Of a DNA stretch of 64,000 nucleotides, positions 63,656 to 64,000 are shown piece by piece. Origin of the DNA: Bacteroidota bacterium (GTDB taxonomy: Bacteria; Bacteroidota; Bacteroidia; Chitinophagales; UBA2359). The notes under the pieces were generated by a model. It was not told where the DNA came from. It was given only the letters and a program-made list of their open reading frames with translations, and ran no database searches. Where the stretch lies: NCBI GenBank assembly GCA_020631155.1, contig JAHDHV010000001.1:1-64000 (forward strand), written 5' to 3'. A program made the translations under genes and the position numbers. The number at the start of each line of letters is the position of its first letter. Position 1 is the first letter of the stretch.

Positions 63656-63938
63656 AGTACCTAGACAAAATTAATGTTATTAGAGTTTGGAGCTAAATTG
63701 GCTTTTAGCCTGTTATTTCATTGATAAAAAAATAATAACTTATTTTAGCTTTGTATAATATTGACTAACAAATCAAAAAGCATTAAATTTAAAATTCATT
63801 AAAAAAAGTAAAAACCTTAAAACCTTGTAACTTTTCAACCTTCCAAACTCTAAAATGTTGCAATAGTAAAAGACTATACTACTCATTTCTAATACTTTAG
63901 CACAAAGTTGTGCACAATTAAATAGTGCTTGGCACTTA
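63655..63938. repeat. AAGTACC-family element enlarged by a nested repeat
   Basis: Starts AAGTACCTAGACAAAATTAA and ends AATAGTGCTTGGCACTT as in the copy at 30327, but is 284 bp long. The extra part, 'agagtttggag' ... 'ccttccaaactct' (~63680-63851), is itself bounded by an inverted AGAGTTTGG/CCAAACTCT and resembles loose repeats at 11370, 45740 and 50130. Confidence 0.5.
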
Positions 63939-63950
63939 CTTTATTCAAAA

Positions 63951-64000
63951 GGGGACACAAAAGTCATCGTTTTTTTAGTAGAGCAGATTTAAAAACTTTT
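63951..64000. mobile_element. Left end of a family F element, cut by the window edge
   Basis: GGGGACACAAAAGTCATC matches the reverse complement of the right end at 343-360 (GGGTACACAAAAGTCATC) with one change, then runs on through a similar AGAGCAGATT-like part. Confidence 0.55.

Overview
The window comes from a low-GC member of the Bacteroidota. The evidence is a set of type IX secretion system (T9SS) parts and cargo (type A and type B C-terminal sorting domains, a PorV/PorQ-family barrel, a PorP/SprF protein, a C25 sortase-like giant), a SusC-style TonB receptor with a carboxypeptidase-regulatory-like N-domain, TAnnTTTG-type promoter boxes and no conserved Shine-Dalgarno sequences. A Saprospiria-like lineage is my best guess, but nothing here proves it.

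Layout. 1-8.3 kb: secreted T9SS cargo on the minus strand, including a recent 1611-bp tandem duplication that made a chimeric gene, with decayed 5' ends of the 481-codon gene at 8320 in the spacers. 8.3-11.8 kb: that 481-codon gene, hisS and tRNA-His. 12-18.2 kb: a peptide-binding lipoprotein, a small secreted protein, a class D beta-lactamase and a D-2-hydroxyacid dehydrogenase. 18.4-29 kb: TonB receptor, 1566-aa surface protein and PorV-like barrel. 29.3-31.2 kb: greA, a HIT protein and a PKD-domain T9SS cargo protein. 32.3-35.5 kb: an isolated 1070-aa TIR / degenerate-HD / HSP90-like ATPase protein. 36.5-41.4 kb: miaA and three nucleotide-sugar genes (rfbB, tviB-like, wbpE-like). 41.6-51 kb: NUDIX hydrolase, DUF72, dynamin-like GTPase, a RAYT transposase, formiminotransferase-cyclodeaminase, a lipoprotein and an amidohydrolase. 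51.4-59.4 kb: PorP/SprF with a 2245-aa C25/type B protein. 60.5-63.1 kb: clpB.

The intergenic DNA is unusually rich in small non-coding mobile elements. I can define by eye: a ~304-315 bp family with GGTATGTTTCA ends and 8-bp target duplications; a ~421-428 bp family with GAGTGTGTCA ends and 9-bp target duplications; a ~298-bp family with GGGTACACAAA ends, present at both window edges; a 164-bp fold-back element with 14-bp perfect ends; a ~90-105 bp family with AAGTACC ends; and REP-like palindromes linked to a RAYT gene that carries one in frame. Octamer-type simple repeats also occur, including directly in front of clpB.

The observations I rate highest are: a histidyl-tRNA synthetase of alphaproteobacterial appearance next to a tRNA-His with no encoded G-1 and with A73; the TIR-HD-HSP90 protein as a possible single-gene conflict system; the chimeric tandem duplication; the RAYT/REP fusion; and the two element families with clean target-site duplications. 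All calls rest on reading the sequence and on remembered family features; no database search was run.
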